Below, in pieces: positions 1 through 12,000 of a DNA stretch of 64,000 nucleotides. The DNA comes from Mycolicibacterium elephantis DSM 44368 (GTDB taxonomy: Bacteria > Actinomycetota > Actinomycetes > Mycobacteriales > Mycobacteriaceae). How positions within the stretch are numbered: position 1 is the stretch's first letter; each line of letters begins with the position of its first letter. The notes beneath the pieces were generated by a model that did not search any database, had not been told where the DNA came from, and worked only from the letters and a program-made list of their open reading frames with translations. The translations under genes were made by a program, and so were the position numbers. The stretch spans positions 78,208 through 142,207 of the forward strand of contig NZ_ATDN01000008.1 in assembly GCF_004014805.1 (NCBI RefSeq), given 5' to 3'.

Positions 1-3000
1 AGGGGTCCAAGACGAAGAACGCCGCCCATGCCGTCGGCGAACCGATCGGCGGGGATCCCGACCCCGGTTGCAGTGGGGCACTGGCGCACAACCACATCGT
101 GGTCTCGGTCGGACCGTAGACGTTGACCATCACCCGATCGGCCGACCACCGATCGACCAATTCCGGTGGGCAGGGTTCGGCGCCGATGACCAACGCCGCA
201 TCGACCCCCTCTTCGGACAGCACGCCCGCCGCCGACGGCGTCTGCGTCAGCACCGTGACCTGTTCGCGCACCAGCAGCCGGTGGAACTCCTCCGGGGACC
301 GCGCCACCAGCTCGGGCACGATCACCAGGCGCCCGCCGTACAGCAGCGCAGCCCAGATCTCCCATACCGAGAAGTCGAACGCATACGAGTGGAACTGCGT
401 CCACACCTGGCCGGGCTCCAGCGGCACGCCGATCTGCAGCTCGTGGAACAGTTGGGTGACGTTGCACTGCTTGACCGCAACGCCTTTCGGAACGCCGGTG
501 GTGCCCGAGGTGTAGATGATGTGGGCGACGTCGTGCGGCGACGGCAGCGGCAACGGCGTGCCGGGTTGAGCGGCCACCTCGGGATCGGCGACATCGACCA
601 CGAGCAGCCCGTAGCCGTCGAACCGCGGCGCCAGCTCGGCCGTCGTGACCGCGGCGATCGGCGCGGCATCGGTGAGCATGAACTCGATCCGCGCGTCAGG
701 CAGCGCCGGGTCGAGCGGCAGGTAGGCCGCCCCGGTCTTGAGCACCGCCAGGATCACCACGATCGCGTCGGCCGAACGCGGGAACAGCAGCGCCACCCGC
801 TCACCCGGGCCGGCCCCACGGTCGGCGAGCAGCCGCGCCAGCCGGTTTGAGGCCTCGTCGAGCTCGCGGTAGGTGGTCGACCGGCCGTCAAAGCGGATCG
901 CCACTGCGTCCGGGGTGCGAGCCACCTGCGCGGCGAACACCTGCGGCACCGATGTCGGCTCGGGCAGCTGGGTCAGCACCGACCGGTTGCCCCACGCGTC
1001 CAAGCGGGCATGTTCGGCGTCATCGAGCAGGTCGACCGCCGACAGCGAACCCTGCGGGTCGGCGACCATCGCCGCCAACACGGTTTCCAGCCGCTTGGCG
1101 AGTGCCTTGACGTCGGTGGCGTCGAAAACGTCGGTGTCGTACTCGATTCGGAAACCCAGCGCGTCGCCCGGCTCGGCTTGCACGGTCAACGGGTAGTGGG
1201 TGGATTCGCGGAACTCGTACTCGTCGATGGTCAACCCGTCGGCGCCCAACGGCGCGACGGTGTCGATCGGGTAGTTCTCGTACACGAACAACGTGTCGAA
1301 GAGTTGATCCTGACCCGTCAGGCGGTGAACCTCGCTGAGCGCCAGATGCTGGTGTTCGAGCGTGTCGGTGTGCGCGCGCTGCATCTGCCCGAGCAGTTCG
1401 GCCGTGGTGGTGGTCGGTGTGAAGGTGGCCCGCACCGGCACGGTGTTGATCAGCAGGCCCACCATGGATTCCGAGCCGAGCACTTCGGGCGGCCGACCGG
1501 AGTCCACGGTGCCGAAGGCGACGTCCGGCTGACCGGTCAGCCAGCACAGCAGCCGCGCGTAGGCGGCCTGCAGCACGATGTTCATGGTGGTGTGCTGCGA
1601 GCGTGCCAACTCGCCGAGCGCTCGGGTGGTCTCCTCTGACACCGAGAACGTTTCGGCGGCCCGGGGTCCAAGGCCCTTCCGGTCCGGCGGGCCCAGCAGG
1701 GTGGGAGTCTCGAACCCTGCCAATGCATTTCGCCATGCCTCATGTGCGGCACCGAGATCTCGTTCGGTCAACCAGCTGATGAAGTTGCGATACGGTGGAG
1801 CCGTCGGGAGCCGCTGACCGTGATAGCCGGCGAAGATCTCCTGCATCAGGATCGGCAGTGACCAGCCGTCGAGCACGATGTGGTGATTGGTCAGCACGAA
1901 CCGGTGCCGGTCTGTCCCGGTCCGGATCAACGCCACCCGGAACGCCGGCGCGTCAGCGGGGTCGCCGACCGCGACACGCTCGGCGGTGCAGAGGCGTTCG
2001 ATTTCCTCGGTGTTGTCCGCGTCCAGTTCGACAAAGCGCCACTGCACCGTCGGGGCGGCCGGGATGACCTGCACCGGCTCGTCGAACCGTTGGCAGAAGC
2101 GTGCCACCAGATTCGGATGCCGCGTGAGCACGGTGCGCACGGCATCGCGGAGGCGCTCGGCGTCCAGCGGACCGTTCAGCGAGATGTGCAGCTGTGCCGC
2201 ATAGAGATCCTCACTGGACTGGGCGGTGTTGGCGTGGAAGAGCAACCCCTGCTGCACGGGGGTCAGGGGCAGCACGTCGGCGATCGGGCCGTGCTCGGCC
2301 AGCTCGTCGAGCTGCTGCTGGGTCAGCCGCGCGGGCGCGATATCCGACGGCGTCAGCCCGCCGCCACCGTTTCGCACGTGCGCGCAGATGCCCGAAAGCG
2401 CCTCGAACCACAGCCGGCTCAACCGGGAGACCTCGTCGTGATCGAGTACCGACGGCGCCCACGTCCAGTCCGCGCGCAGCCGCGGCCCGGCGTCGGTGTC
2501 GACGGTGGCGGAGTTGAGCTCGAGCGAATGGACCAGCGGCATGGGCACGGCCGCGCTGACGCTGGTCAACGACACTCCGTCCGCGGAGATCCGCCACCCC
2601 TCGCCGGACCGGTCGCCGGCCGGCCCACCAAGGCGGCCAAGGTAATTGAAGCCGATCGCCGGATCGTCACCGTCGAGTTCCGTGTGTGAGCTCAGGTAAC
2701 GAAGCAGACCGTAGGTCAGGCCGTCGGGCAGCGCCCGAAGCTGCTCCTTGGCGTCCTTGAGCACCGCACCCAACGCCGCGTCACCGGCCACCACCTGGGC
2801 CCAGGGCAGCCGATCCACGGCGAGCGCGACCGGATACTTGGCGGTGAACCAGCCCACGGTGTGCGACAGGTCCACGTCGGCGCCCAGGCCCGCCAGATCC
2901 TCGTTGCGGCCGTGGCCCTCGACGTCGATGCCGATCCGCGAGTTGCCGGTGCCCAGCAGCTCGGCCACCGCCAACCCGAACGCGATCAGCAGGATGTCTT

Positions 3001-6000
3001 GTGTCCCAGCGCGAAACGCGGCAGGCACCTCGTCGAGCAGCATCGCGGTGGTCTCGGCGTCCAGCTCCGCCGAATACCAACCCGCGTTGACATAGGTGTC
3101 GCGCTCGGGCCGTGGTGGGGGCAGCACCGTCGGCGCCGAGGCGACCTGCTTCCAGGAGTCGGCGAGCTGAAGCACATCGGGGTCGTCGGCGTGCTCGGCC
3201 AGCAACTGGGCCCACCGCGCGAACGATGTGCCCGCGGGAGGCGTCGCCGCCGGTTTGCGCCCCCGCTGCTGGGCCCAGACGGTGTTGAGATCGTCGAGCA
3301 GGATTCGCCAGGACACTCCGTCGACGGCCAGGTGGTGGATGATCAACGCCAGATGCCCGGTCGACGGCGCCCACAGTGCGCTGAGCATCCTGCCTTCGGA
3401 GGGGTTCAACCGCGACCGCGCGGTCACCAGCGCCTCGTCGCTCAACGCGTCCACCGACTGCACGCAATCCCGGGCCTGCACCGAATCCGGTTCCGGCGCA
3501 GTCAACGACCAGCCGCCCGCGCCGTCGTCCTCCACGCGCAGCCGCAGCATCGCGTGCCGATCCAACAGCGCCTGCAGCAGCGCGACCACGTCGGCCTCGG
3601 TCACCCCGCCGGGAGCTTGCAGCAGCACCGTCTGGTTGAACTCGTCAACCGGCCCGTCCACCGTCTGCAGCCACCGAATGATCGGGGTGGCCGCCACCGG
3701 CCCGATGCCGCTGTCGATGGGGCCGCCGGCGCGGCCGGACACCCCGACGGTCCGGGCCAGCCGGGCCACGGTCTGTTCGACGAACACGTCGCGGGGACGG
3801 CACACCAGGCCGGCGGCACGAGCGCGGGCCACCACCTGCATCGACAGGATGCTGTCGCCGCCGAGGTCGAAGAACGAGTCGTCGACCCCGATCCGCTCCA
3901 GCCCGAGCACCTCGGCGAAAATGTCTGCGAGGACTTCTTCCACGGCGTCGCCGGGCGCGCGGTACCGATCGCCGTCGCCGTAGTCGGGCGCGGGCAGTGC
4001 GCGGGTGTCGAGCTTGCCGTTGACCGTCAGCGGCAGCGCGTCCAGCACGACGATCGCGACCGGCACCATGTAGGCGGGCAGCCGCTCGCCGAGTCGGGCC
4101 CGCAGTTCGGCCGGGTCGGCGCTGCCGGTGATGTAGCCGACCAGCCGCTTGTCACCCGGCCGGTCCTCACGGGCGATCACCGCCGCCTGCTGCACCCCGT
4201 CGAGCGCGGCCAGCGCGGCCTGGATCTCGCCGAGCTCGATGCGGTAGCCGCGGATCTTGACCTGCTCGTCGGCGCGGCCCAGGTATTGCAGCTGCCCGTC
4301 GGGACGCCAGTACACCAGGTCCCCGGTGCGATACATCCGCCTTCCAGCGGCCTCCGGCCCGCCGAACGGGCACGCCACGAATCGCGACGCGGTCAAACCG
4401 GACCGGCCGAGGTATCCGGTGCCGACACCTTCCCCGGCGACATACAGTTCGCCGATCACGCCCTCGGGCACCGGGCGCAACCACTCGTCGAGGACGAACA
4501 ACGCCGCGCCCGGCACCGGCGAGCCGATCGGCACACCCAGCCCGGGTGTCAGCGGCGCGCTGATCGCCACACACATCGTGGTCTCGGTCGGACCGTAGGC
4601 GTTGATCATCACGCGGCCGGGCGCCCACTGCTCGACCACCTCGGGCGGACAGGCCTCCCCGACCACGACCAGCACCGCCGTTTCCAAGCCTTCACGCGGC
4701 AAAACCCTGACCGCAGAAGGTGTTTGGGTCAGCACGGTGACCTGTTCGCGGACCAGCAGCGCGTGGAAGTCTTCCGGTGACCCCGCGATGTCCTCGGGAA
4801 CCACGACCACTCGCCCACCACGGAGCAGGGGGCCGAAGACCTCCCAGACCGATACGTCGAAAGCCAACGAATGACATTGCGGCCACACGCCCGCCGGCGG
4901 AATTCCGGCGTCGAGGGACCCAAGCAGTTGGATCACGTTGTGGTGGGTGATCGCCACACCTTTGGGTACGCCGGTGGTGCCCGACGTGTAGATGAGGTAG
5001 GCGATGTCGTTCGGGCGCGGTCCGGTGCCGACCTCACCCGAAAGGCCGTCGGCCGCAGCGGGACCGACATCGCCGACGTCGATGACCGTCACGTCGGTAC
5101 CGGCCAGTCGGTCGGCGAGTTCTGCGGTGGTGACCGCAGCGATCGGCGCGGCGTCGGAGATCATGAACTCCATGCGCCCGGCGGGCACCGCCGCGTCGAT
5201 CGGCAGATAGGCAGCTCCGGTCTTGAGCGCGGCCAGCATCGACACGATCGCCTCGCCGGACCGGTTGAACAGCAGCGCGACGCATTGCCCGGGACCGGCA
5301 CCGTGTCCGGTCAGCCTGTGCGCCAGCCGGTTCGAGGCCTCGTCGAGTTCGCGGTAGGTCCACGAACGCTCGCCGCAGGTGACCGCGACCGCGTCCGGGA
5401 TACGCGCCACATGCTCGGCGAACAACTCGGTCATCGTCAAAGCGGACGGGGCCGGCGCCGGGGCGGTCAACGTCGCGAGGTTGCCGAGGCGGTCGAGGTG
5501 TTCGTGTTCCTCGTCGTCGAGCAGATCGATCGACGACAGGCGTGCCGTCGGGTCGGCGGTCATCGTCGCCAGGACCCGCCGCAGCCGCGCGATGAGCGTC
5601 TCGACGGTGCCCGCGTCGAACACGTCGGTGCGGAACTCCACCGTGCCGCTGATTCCGGCCGGCTCACCGTCCTCACCGTGACGTTCGGCCAGCGAGAAGT
5701 TCAAATCCATTCGCGCGGTGTGGGTGTCCACCGGCATCGGGCGGACCTGCAGATCGCCCAGTGCGAATTCGGCGGCGGGATCGTTGATGTCGTTGCCGAC
5801 GCCGTTCTGCCACGCCAGGGCCACCTGAACCAACGGGTGGTGGGTCAGGGACCGGGTCGGGTTGAGCCGTTCGACGAGCACCTCGAACGGCACGTCCTGG
5901 TGCTCGTAGGCGGCCAGGCTGCGTGCCCGCACCTGAGCCAGCACGTCGGCCACGGTCGGATCGCCTGCCAGATCCGCCCGCAGCACCAGGGTGTTGACGA

Positions 6001-9000
6001 AGAACCCGATCAGCTCGTCGAGCGCGGGGTCGCGGCGCCCGGCGATCGGGAAACCCACTGCCACGTCGGAGGTTCCACTCAACTTCGACAGCACGGTGAG
6101 CAGCGCCGCCTGCAGCACCATGAAGCTGGTCGCGTTGTGCTCCCGGGCGAGTCGGGCGACTTGCCGCTGAAGTTCGGCGGGCCAGTCCACGACCACCTTG
6201 GCGCCGCGTTGATCGGCGACCAGCGGATAGGGCCGGTCGGTGGGCAGCGCGATGCGTTCGGGCATCCCGGACAGCGCATCTTCCCAATAGGCGAGCTGTG
6301 TGGCGATGCGGCTGCTGGTGTCGTCGAGCTCACCGAACTGCGCGCGCTGCCACAGCGTGTAGTCGACGTACTGCACCGCCAGAGGCGCCCATCCCGGAGA
6401 CCTTTCCGCGCACCGGTCGGCGTAGGCCACGGAAAGATCGGCCACCAGCGGGGTCAGCGACCAGCCGTCGGCAGCGATGTGGTGCACCACCGCCGCCAAC
6501 ACGTGTTCCTCGTCGGAGATCCGGAACAGCCGTGCCCGCAGGGGGATTTCAACAGCCAGGTCGAATGTGTGGCGTGACGTGGCGTCGATGGCCTCACGCA
6601 GCCGGCTCGGCGTCCACCCGCTGGCGTCGACGACCTCCCAACCGAAGTCGGCGCGCTCGGCCTCGATCACGACCTGATGCGGAACGCCGCCGGGCGCGGT
6701 GATCAGGGTGCGCAGGGTCTCGTGACGGGCCACCACATCGGCGAGCGCCGCACCCAGCGCGTCGACGTCCAATGCGCCGCTGATCCGGAACGCGGCCGTC
6801 ATGTTGTACACCGGCGACGGCCCCTGCAGTTGATCGAGGAACCACAACCGGGCCTGGGCGAACGACAGCGGGACGTCGGTGGGCCGTTCGGCGGCGACCA
6901 ACGGCTCCAGCGTGGCCTCTTCCCCACCGATCCGGGGCGCCAGCGCGGCCACCGTCGGCGCGTCGAACAACGCGCGCACCGCGATGCCGGCGTTCAGCGT
7001 CTTGTTGATCGCGGCGACCAACCGCATCGCCGACAACGAGTCCCCGCCGAGGTCGAAGAACGAGTCCTCGACCCCGACGCGCTCGAGCCCGAGGACCTGG
7101 GCGTAGATGCCGGCCAGAATCTCCTCGACCGGGGTGGCCGGGGCGCGGTAGTGGTCGCTGTCGTAATCGGGCGCCGGCAGGGCACGGGTGTCGAGCTTGC
7201 CGTTGACCGTCAGCGGCACCGCGTCGATCGCCACCACCGCAGCCGGGACCATGTAGGCGGGCAGGCGTTCGGCAAGTGCGGCACGGGTTTTCGCCGGGTC
7301 GGCGGCGCCGGTGATGTAACCCACCAGCTGCTTGTCGCCGGGGCGGTCCTCGCGGGCGATCACCACCGCCTGCTCGACGCCGTCGAGTCCGGCCAGTGCT
7401 GCCTGGATCTCGCCGAGCTCGATGCGGTAGCCGCGGATCTTGACCTGTTCATCGGCGCGGCCCAGGTATTCGACCTGTCCGTCGGCGCCCCACCGCACCA
7501 AATCGCCGGTGCGGTACATGCGCATGCCGGGCTCTCCGAACGGACACGCCACGAATCGCGACGACGTCAACCCCGCGCGGCCGACATAGCCGACAGCCAC
7601 CCCGCGGCCGGCCACGTACAACTCGCCGACCGCACCGGGCGGCACCGGGCGCAGCCACGCGTCCAGCACGAACAACGCCGCACCGGTGACCGGCGCACCG
7701 ATCGGCACCACCGAGTCCGGTGCTTGCGCGGTCAACGGCGCGCTGATCGACGCATATACGGTGGCCTCGGTCGGGCCGTACGCGTTGATCATCACCCGGC
7801 CAGGTGCCGCCCACCGGTCGACGAGTTCCGTCGAACAGGCCTCCCCCGCCACCACCAGCGCGGCGGACTCCAGGTCCTGCGGCGAAAGCATTCCGGCCGC
7901 CGACGGGGTCTGGCTCAGCACGTCGACGCGCTCAGAGACCAACAACGCGTGGAAGTCCTCCGGCGACGCGGCGACCTGTTCGGACACCACCAGCAGCCGG
8001 GCACCGTGCAGCAGCGCACCGAAGATCTCCCAGACCGAGACGTCGAAGCTGTAGGAGTGCCACTGTGTCCACACCCGGCCCGGCCCCGACGACAGCTCAC
8101 CGCCGAGCACGCCGAACAGCCCCGGCACGTTGCGGTGAGGTATGGCAACGCCTTTGGGCACACCTGTGGTGCCCGAGGTGTAGATGATGTAGGCGATGTC
8201 ATCGGCCGTCGGCCCGGAAAGGGTCGCAGCGGGGTCGACCTCATGGGAGTCGAGATCGCCGACATCGATGACCGGCACCTCGAAGCCCTCGAACCGCTCG
8301 GCCAGCTCGGCCTTGGTGACCGCGACGACCGGTGTGGCGTCGGCGAGCATGAACCCGACGCGCGCCAGCGGCAGCGCGGGGTCGATCGGCAGGTAGGCCG
8401 CCCCGGTTTTCAGCACGGCCAGAATCGCCACGATCGCATCGGCCGACCGGGGAAGCATCAGCGCCACAACCTCGCCGGGCGCCGCACCCTGTCCGGCGAG
8501 CACAAGCGCCAGCCGGTTCGCGGCCTCGTCGAGTTCGGCGTACGTCATCGACTGTCCGTCGAAGGTCAGCGCCGGCACGTCGGGTGTGCGTGCCACCTGC
8601 GCGGCGAACAGCGCGGGGACCGGCTCGACCGCGGTCGACGGCCCGGTCAACGCCGCCCGCCTGCCCCATTCGTCGATGCGAGCCTGTTCGGTCGGATCGA
8701 GCAGGTCCACCGACGACAGCCGCCGTTTCGGCTCGGCGGCCATGGCGGCCAACACCCGTTCGAACCGCTCGATCAGCGCTGCGACGCGTTCGCCGTCGAA
8801 CACATCGGTGTCGTATTCGACGCGAAGGCCCAGTCGAGGCCCCGGCATCGCCTGCACGGCAAGCGGATAGTGGTTGGTTTCGCGGAAGTTGAACTCGGCG
8901 GCGCGCAATCCGTCGGCGCCCAACGACACCGCCGTGTCGATCGGGTAGTTCTCGAACACGAACAGCGTGTCGAAGAGTTGATCGTGCCCGCTGAGATGGT

Positions 9001-12000
9001 GAATCTCGTTGAGCGCCAAGTGCTGATGCTCAAGGGTGTCGTTGTGGGCGCTCTGCAGCCGGCCCAGCAGGTCTTCGGTGGTGGCCTCCGGGGTGAACGT
9101 CGCGCGTACGGGCACCGTGTTGATCAGCAGGCCAACCATCGATTCCGCGCCTGGCACATCGGTCGGCCGGCCCGAAACCGTGGTGCCGAAGGCGACGTCG
9201 TGCTGACCGGTCAGCGAGCACAACAGCCGCGCGAACGCGGTCTGCAGCACGATGTTGACCGTCGTCTGATGTGACCGCGCCAGTTCGCTGACGGCCCGCG
9301 TGATGTCCTCGGAGATCTGGAACGATTCGATGCCACGCGGCCCGGGCGCCGCCTTGCCCGGCGGCCCGACCAGGGTCGGGGCATCGAAGCCGGCCAGTAC
9401 CTCACGCCACGCCGCCCGGGCGGTATCGACGTCCCGTCCGGCCAACCAGGTGATGAAGCTGCGATAGGGCGCGGCGGCGGGCAGGCGTTGGCCGCCGAAG
9501 CCGGCGAAGATCTCCTGCAGCAGGATCGGCATCGACCAGCCGTCGAGCACGATGTGGTGCGTCGTGAGCAGGAACCGGTGCCGCTCCGGCGCGACGCGGA
9601 TGAGCGCGGCACGGAAGACCGGCTCGTCGGCGAGGCGGCAGACGGCGGCGCGTTCGTCGGCGCAGACTCGCTGAACCTGTTCGTCGACGTCGCTGTCAGA
9701 GCTCAATTCGACGTAGCGCCAAGGCACTTCGGGTTCGGCCGGAAGGATCTGCACGGGCTCGTCGAACTGTTCGATGAATTGCGCCGCCAGGTGCGGATGC
9801 CGCTCGGCCACCGAGTGCACGGCATCGCGCAGCCGTTGCACGTCGAGCGGGCCGCTCAGCTCGATGTCGAGCTGCATCGCGTACAGGTCGCTGGCCTGTG
9901 CGGTGTTGGCGTGGAAGAGCAACCCCTGCTGCAACGGGGTCAGCGACAACACGTCGGCGATCGGGCCGTGCTCGGCCAGCTCGTCGAGCTGCTGCTGGGT
10001 CAACCGCGCGGGCGCGACATCCGACGGCGTCAGACCACCGCCACCGTTTCGCACGTGCGCGCAGATGCCCGAAAGCGCCTCGAACCACAGCCGGCTCAAC
10101 CGGGAGACCTCGTCGTGATCGAGCGCCGACGGCGCCCACGTCCAGTCCGCGCGCAGCCGCGGCCCGACCTCGGTGTCGACGGTCGCCGCGTTGAGCTCAA
10201 CGGTGTGCATCAGCGCAAGAGGAAGCGCTCCGGCGACACCCGTGAGCGACAGTCCCTCGGGGGTGATGCGCCACGCATCACCGGAGCCGCCACTCGAGCC
10301 GCCAAGGCGGCCAAGGTAGTTGAACCCGATTGCCGGGTCGTCGCCGTCGAGGTCCGCGTGTGAGTTCAGGTAGCGCAGCAGGCCGTAGGTCAGCCCGTCC
10401 GGCAGCGCCCGAAGCTGCTCCTTGGCGTGCTTGAGCACCGCACCCAACGCCGCATCACCGGCCACCACCTGGGCCCATCGCAACCCGCCGGACGGGCCGC
10501 CGAGGTCGAAGGACACCGGGTACTTGGTGGTGAACCAACCCACGGTGCGCGACAGGTCCACGTCGGCGCCCAGACCTGCCAACTCCTCCTGGCGGCCGTG
10601 ACCCTCGACGTCGATGGCGATCCGCGAACCACCGGCGCCCAGCAGCTCGGCAACCGCCAACCCGAACGCGATCAGCAGGATGTCCTGTGTCCCAGCGTGA
10701 AACGCCGCGGGAACCTCGCCGAGCAGCATCGCGGTGGTCTCGGCGTCCAACTCCGCCGAATAGCGCCCGGCGTTCACATACGTGTCGAGTTCGGGCTGCG
10801 GCGCGGGCAGCACCGCCGGCGCCGAAGCCACCTGCTTCCAATGCCCGGCCAGTTCCACCACGCCCGAACGCTCGGCGTACTCGGAAAGCAACTGCGCCCA
10901 CCGCGCAAACGACGTCCCGGCCGGCGGTAACGCGATGGGTTCCTGGTTGCGGAGTTGAGCCCACGCGAGGTTGAAGTCCTCCAACAGGATTCGCCAGGAC
11001 ACGCCGTCAACGGCCAGGTGGTGGATGATCAACGCCAACTGTCGGGTGGACGCCACCCACAGTGCGCTGAGCATCCTGCCTTCGGAGGGGTTCAACCGCG
11101 ACCGCGCGGTCACCAGCGCCTCGTCGCTCAACACCTCAACCGATTGCACGCAATCCCGGGCCTGCACCGAATCCGGTTCTGGCACAGTCAACGACCAGCC
11201 GCCCGCACCGTCGTCCTCGGCGCGCAGCCGCAGCATCGCGTGCCGATCCAGCAGCGCCTGCAGCACGGCCACCACGTCGGCTTCGGTCACCCCGGCTGGG
11301 GCCTTCAGCAGCACCGTCTGGTTGAACTCGTCAACCGGACCCTCGGCGCTCTGCAGCCATTGCATGATCGGGGTGGCCACCACCGGCCCGACGCCCTCGT
11401 CGATCACATCGGCGACGCTGCCTGCGACCTCGACCGCGCGGGCCAGCCGGGCCACGGTCTGTTCGACGAACACATCGCGGGGGCGGCACACCAGGCCGGC
11501 GGCCCGCGCCCGCGAGGCCACCTGCATCGACAGGATGCTGTCGCCGCCGAGGTCGAAGAACGAGTCGTCGACACCGACCCGCTCCAGCCCGAGCACCTCG
11601 GCGAAAATGCCCGCGAGGACCTCTTCGGTGGCGTTGGCAGGGGCGCGGTACCGGCCGGCATCGGAGAACTCCGGCGCCGGCAGGGCACGCTTGTCGAGCT
11701 TGCCGTTGACCGTCAGCGGCAGCGCGTCCAGCACCACCACCGCGACCGGCACCATGTAGGCGGGCAGCCGCTCACCGAGTTGGGCCCGCAGTTCGGCCGA
11801 GTCGGCGCTGCCGGTGATGTAGCCGACCAGCCGCTTGTCACCCGGCCGGTCCTCGCGGGCGATCACCGCCGCCTGCTCGACGCCGTCCAACTGGGCCAGC
11901 GCGGCCTGGATCTCGCCGAGCTCGATGCGATAGCCGCGGATCTTGACCTGCTCGTCGGCGCGCCCCAGATACCTCAGCTCGCCGTCGGCGCCCCAACACA

